Origin: Glandiceps talaboti
Taxonomy: Eukaryota > Hemichordata > Enteropneusta > Spengelidae
Direction of reading: 5' to 3'
Assembly: GCF_964340395.1 (NCBI RefSeq)
Contig: NC_135554.1
Coordinates: 25,510,592-25,574,591, forward strand
DNA length: 64,000 nt
The notes beneath the pieces are model-generated. The model ran no database searches, was not told the DNA's origin, and worked only from the letters and a program-made list of their open reading frames with translations. This document shows, piece after piece, positions 62,801-64,000 of this stretch (position 1 is the first letter of the stretch; each line of letters starts with the position of its first letter). The position numbers and the translations under genes are program-made.

Positions 62801-63152
62801 TGGATACCATATAGTAGGCAAATTTGAGAGAAATCTTTCAAGCATACCACATAGAATCAATCATTTTGGACTGCATTTATTGCAAAATACTACCTAAAAA
62901 AACACATTTGTCATGATCTGACTAAGCAACAACTATTACATACATGTAGTTCACGGTTGACAGAATGAAACAATTCTGAAAGTGCAATCAGTTTGCATCC
63001 TCCATTCCCATCCCTACCACCCACACACCCATCCATTTACCCAAACACACACTTTCCCCTTATTATGAGTATTAACTACTATACTTACAGTCGGTCAGAC
63101 TGGAAAGGCCAGCAAGAGTTGTTATTGGAACACTTGGTATTTCACCATTCAT
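29217..63152 (-). CDS. NIPBL: NIPBL / Nipped-B / SCC2 cohesin loader, 44 coding exons
   Basis: Cohesin-loading subunit; with MAU2/SCC4 it loads cohesin on chromatin in the nucleus. Exons in transcript order: 63089-63152, 59201-59369, 57729-57850, 55105-55374, 54581-54742, 53736-54214, 53064-53319, 52413-52583, 51855-51914, 51496-51588, 50677-50786, 50020-50106, 49431-49665, 48818-48972, 48365-48445, 47755-47855, 47241-47385, 46876-46967, 46363-46492, 45469-45612, 45101-45253, 44575-44768, 43886-43988, 43564-43662, 43001-43147, 42279-42413, 41363-41518, 38356-38464, 37415-37557, 36863-37003, 36179-36272, 35664-35815, 35043-35240, 34749-34815, 34528-34582, 34096-34231, 33601-33711, 32755-32961, 32216-32362, 31685-31868, 31019-31133, 30333-30507, 29666-30052, 29217-29336. 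All have AG/GT borders and compatible phases; the sum is 6,654 nt (2,217 aa plus stop). Family-diagnostic stretches include VPITTLAG near the N-terminus, SPNMPKEVYIEDVIER, TSVREAAVEL and PLFIMHHI. The start is the ATG before NGEIPSVP, as in vertebrates; another ATG lies immediately upstream. The protein is shorter than human NIPBL (about 2,800 aa), mainly in the disordered N-terminal half. The acceptor at 46,492 has a weak pyrimidine tract. Confidence 0.95.
30218..30237. repeat. (C)20 homopolymer in a NIPBL intron
   Basis: Twenty consecutive C between the exons at 29,666-30,052 and 30,333-30,507. Confidence 0.95.
32399..32464 (-). pseudogene. Duplicated NIPBL exon fragment, in frame, possible cassette exon
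   Basis: On the minus strand, tctcttacag precedes 66 nt reading ENYLQLLIFVGDNLDNFPF, then AAG|gttgat. It closely resembles the start of the next exon (32362-32216: KNELSLLVYVADNLAYFPY), including its acceptor (tttttcttacag). Its length is a multiple of three and the flanking exons are phase 0, so inclusion would not break the frame. It could be a decayed duplicate or a used alternative exon. Confidence 0.6.
35373..35415 (-). pseudogene. Decayed copy of a NIPBL exon start
   Basis: The minus strand reads ccaggtctctgtcaagg then tatgta and gatgtcattctct, matching the first bases of the exon starting at 35,240 (caggtctctgtgaagg...gatgtcattctc). An indel brings in a stop after VSVKAYVL, so this copy is dead. 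It sits about 135 bp upstream (in transcription) of its parent. Confidence 0.6.
38540..38705. repeat. ~40-60-bp degenerate tandem repeat
   Basis: Four copies of gccagagta(c/t), aacttgtccatttca or acttataaatttca, and ttgcttagc in tandem. Confidence 0.75.
39857..40000. mobile_element. 144-bp MITE with TTAA target-site duplication
   Basis: Flanked by TTAA at 39,853-39,856 and 40,001-40,004. The termini AGGCCCATG...CATGGGCCT form a 9-bp inverted repeat. A TTAA duplication fits the piggyBac or Kolobok groups. It is too short to code for a transposase. Confidence 0.65.
42559..42665. repeat. Dispersed repeat (SINE-like), short copy
   Basis: Reads ctcaaagcgctttacaa, ttacccctggctcggat and caactccctgaggagcat; shares order and wording with 21,740-21,850. 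Truncated at the 3' side. Confidence 0.7.
44081..44112. repeat. (GGGGT)n short tandem repeat
   Basis: About six ggggt units in a NIPBL intron; G-rich on the plus strand, so it could form a quadruplex. Confidence 0.9.
45648..45775. repeat. Two-copy ~68-bp direct repeat
   Basis: The sequence gatttacagatacaaa...ttgactaaagatatgggcaaac is repeated as gatttacagatacaca...ttggactaagtcatgggtaaat. It lies just 5' (plus strand) of the hAT MITE. Confidence 0.7.
45832..46002. mobile_element. 171-bp hAT-type MITE
   Basis: Terminal inverted repeats CAGTGTGCCCTCTAA...TTAGAGGGCACACTG, flanked by the 8-bp direct repeat CTCAGAAT (45,824-45,831 and 46,003-46,010). CAGTG tips with 8-bp target-site duplications are the signature of hAT transposons. 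The interior is non-coding with ggtgcgtca repeated. It is intronic in NIPBL. Confidence 0.9.
47961..48167. repeat. ~205-bp foldback element in a NIPBL intron
   Basis: The arms pair: aaagtaaagcg...atccatatcaagtgtaaa and ctgtttcatttg on the left; caattgaaacag, tttacacttgatatgaat and tgctttacttcc on the right. This is an imperfect hairpin with a short loop, probably a diverged MITE. Confidence 0.65.
50268..50450. repeat. ~30-40-bp tandem repeat
   Basis: Repeating caaaggcttttaccaagtcagaca(c/t)ttcacaaa with unit length variation, about five to six copies, in a NIPBL intron. Confidence 0.85.
55538..57610 (-). pseudogene. LINE reverse-transcriptase C-terminal remnant, split by a DNA transposon
   Basis: On the minus strand, the two flanks (57,610-57,494 and 55,875-55,538), read across the insertion with one TTAA removed, give the typical RT tail: YDHITPILKELHWLPV, LLLITYKSLNGLLPTYISDL, then after a stop and frame change FSRAAPHLWNALPLEI and FKKNLKTYLF. 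In-frame stops and shifts show it was already dead or has decayed since. It is the same broad LINE type as the fragment at 25,742. Confidence 0.88.
55876..57493. mobile_element. 1,618-bp piggyBac-type element, non-autonomous
   Basis: Begins CCCTTTCACCACCAAT and ends with its exact 16-bp inverted complement, flanked by TTAA on both sides (55,872-55,875; 57,494-57,497). CCC tips plus a TTAA duplication are the piggyBac signature. The left end has a tandem 2x motif with the palindrome CCCGCTATTGCGGG. The interior has no frame longer than about 66 codons and no transposase motif I recognise, so it is a deletion derivative or MITE mobilised in trans. It is inserted inside the LINE remnant in a NIPBL intron. 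Confidence 0.88.
57614..57697. repeat. (AAAT)n microsatellite
   Basis: About 20 aaat/taaa units, lying between the LINE remnant and the NIPBL exon ending at 57,729. Confidence 0.95.
58020..58985. repeat. 50-bp minisatellite, about 19 copies
   Basis: The unit is gatgtttcatgtcaag, aaactacacatacaaa, accataatttcaatctgt; some units carry an extra gatgt (55 bp). The 5' copies (58,020-58,400) are more diverged. It lies in the second NIPBL intron. Confidence 0.93.
59808..59889. repeat. (TG)n microsatellite
   Basis: About 80 bp of TG with one tatg interruption, in the first NIPBL intron listed (59,370-63,088). Confidence 0.97.
60229..60363. mobile_element. 135-bp foldback MITE
   Basis: Terminal inverted repeats cacaatggatggtaagg and its partner ccctaccatccattgtg, followed inward by pairing gcatac/gtatgc, atggtgt/acaccat and ctgctgt/acagcag. 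The whole element can fold into one hairpin. I see no clear target-site duplication. Confidence 0.7.
61011..61967. mobile_element. Unclassified inserted element, about 0.95 kb
   Basis: Ends show an imperfect inverted repeat (attatattatatca on the left, tgatataatataat on the right). It carries a perfect 33-bp palindrome at 61,181-61,213 (gagcatggatgtatta and its complement) and a further gcatggatgtatta at 61,783. The interior is CpG-richer than the flanks, with no recognised protein motif. Confidence 0.45.
61968..62112. repeat. Near-perfect ~145-bp hairpin
   Basis: The left arm gcaataaccccctccg, aaggcgggtata, gtacaattcg, atatagcac is mirrored by gtgctatat, cgaattgtac, tatacccgcctt and cggcgggggttattgc. 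The loop is about 10-15 nt. It may be a separate MITE or the foldback end of the neighbouring insertion. Confidence 0.75.
62320..62630. repeat. Foldback and MITE-like segments
   Basis: The pair acacatattgcctggcc and ggccaggcaatatgtgt (62,326-62,443) forms a 17-bp stem. Next to it, taatatacct...aggtatatta brackets 62,446-62,630, which contains a direct repeat of ctgtgaactcgcggtgg. Probably one or two small DNA elements. Confidence 0.55.
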
Positions 63153-63200
63153 CATGAAGATTATTTTCCTGGATAACAGATATCATAGAACACCTGAAAT
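63153..63200 (-). other. NIPBL: NIPBL 5' UTR part of the first coding exon
   Basis: A pyrimidine-rich tract (T-run) followed by tctgtag on the minus strand just above 63,200 looks like a splice acceptor. The coding exon therefore probably has an upstream untranslated exon, and the true promoter lies further 5' (above 63,200 or outside the window). A second possible acceptor (atttcag) lies 7 nt further in. Confidence 0.5.
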
Positions 63201-64000
63201 CTACAGATAAAACAAAAAAAAAAAGAAAAATTAATATACATGCATTCACTCATACTGATTGTGTTTTTATAAACACATTTACAATGTAATATGACTGAAT
63301 CACCCACTGTAGTACACCCTTGGTGGTGCTGTTGAGATTGTGATGAAAATTTCGGTTTGGACTGAGTACAAATTTCATCAGTAACTATAGATCCAGAGTC
63401 CACTAACATTCATTCTCGCATATTTAATGTATCTATATCTACTTGTGCTATCATTTACAAAATTTTGAAATACAGTAGTATTAAATTACAATTGATGAGA
63501 CTTCTAACAAGCAAAACCACCTTTTAAGTTACACAAGGAAATAACCACATTCTATAAATAATATGATGTATGTATTCTCTCTATGAAGACAGGAACATAA
63601 CACAATTTCAGGAAAATCTTGAACATAAGGATATTCATTATGTATCAACTGCCTTTGTGTTTTACACAAAGGCTAGGTCACCAGGCCTTTTATGATTCTC
63701 CTTTTGTGTCATTCAATGGTAAAGAGGTCAAAGGTGACACCATGACTGTGTTTATTCCTCTTTCAATGAGAATTGTGTTACATATAAATTACACAGTATT
63801 TTGTAATTTATAAACAAACCATAATATCAACACTGCTTTCTAATGAGTGACAAACTAGTCATGAGTACCACTGAAATATTTTTAATCTTACATTTCAAGG
63901 ATGAAATGTTCTATACTCAAAATAAAATTGTGCATTTTGACACAATATCACCATTTTACTTGGCAGGTAATTGATCAAATTATTATAAAACTAACAAAAA
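63201..64000. other. Sequence upstream of the NIPBL first coding exon
   Basis: AT-rich, probably a 5' UTR intron. I see no TATA box, CpG-rich stretch or exon-like signal to place the promoter. Confidence 0.4.

Larger units (their letters stand above)
51855..63152 (-). other. NIPBL: NIPBL N-terminal region: MAU2-binding end and disordered linker (exons 1-9)
   Basis: Residues about 1-584. The first three exons (aa 1-118) align with the vertebrate N-terminus that binds MAU2: VPITTLAGLSSLTD, then a PLPSPLPAT motif, then DIEGDVPALLQAILAQNPNVF. Next come proline/serine/glutamine-rich exons with repeated GSP/SSP motifs (aa 119-262). An exon with a glutamine run (CAG/CAA-rich codons near 54,120) and a proline run follows (aa 263-422). 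Then come lysine-rich exons with PSYDIVSASDGD, equivalent to the vertebrate YDIISSP segment. The exon at 52413-52583 carries GRPRK and RRGRKRQR, which resemble AT-hooks. The long vertebrate KSRPETPKQK-like repeat region is absent. Confidence 0.85.

Noticed and set aside
1-64000. tRNA, rRNA or snoRNA genes
   Set aside because: I looked for cloverleaf-like and C/D-box patterns in introns and found none I could defend by eye; a tRNAscan or snoRNA search would decide.

Overview
The window is animal nuclear DNA: AT-rich, intron-dense, with GT-AG introns and many minisatellites and transposon remnants. It is dominated by two conserved metazoan genes, both on the minus strand. The exon-by-exon similarity to vertebrate proteins and the repeat types (CR1/L2-like LINE tails, a piggyBac element, hAT MITEs, a GGATGGACGG-type dispersed repeat) suggest a marine invertebrate, perhaps a non-vertebrate deuterostome. 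The species is an inference and not firm. There is no operon, CRISPR array or prokaryotic signal.

Layout. 1-6,000: minisatellites (86-, 31-, 35- and 43-bp units) and a few weak plus-strand exon candidates. 23,187 down to 6,678: YTHDC1, the nuclear m6A reader, 17 coding exons joining to 2,214 nt (737 aa); the YTH domain lies in the exons between 18,357 and 16,360. 23,328-28,534: an unrecognised plus-strand gene candidate, divergent from YTHDC1, with three exons joining in phase. Its large intron holds a 1.5-kb 36-bp minisatellite and a LINE remnant. 63,152 down to 29,217: NIPBL (Nipped-B/SCC2, the cohesin loader), 44 coding exons joining to 6,654 nt (2,217 aa) without any frame break.

NIPBL loads cohesin with MAU2 in the nucleus; YTHDC1 binds m6A on nuclear RNA and affects splicing and export. 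No functional link between them is implied. The plus-strand candidate would share a promoter region with YTHDC1 and end tail-to-tail with NIPBL.

The most interesting observations are: (1) the unrecognised plus-strand gene; (2) a minisatellite whose first unit is that gene's own splice donor, so the array repeats a donor-like motif about 40 times; (3) local copies of exon edges next to their parents in NIPBL and YTHDC1, one of them a 66-nt in-frame possible cassette exon; (4) a 1,618-bp piggyBac-type element with intact TTAA duplication that split a dead LINE reverse-transcriptase fragment inside a NIPBL intron; (5) several small foldback/MITE elements with readable termini and target-site duplications. 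All exon calls come from reading splice sites, phase and similarity by eye; no alignment was run.
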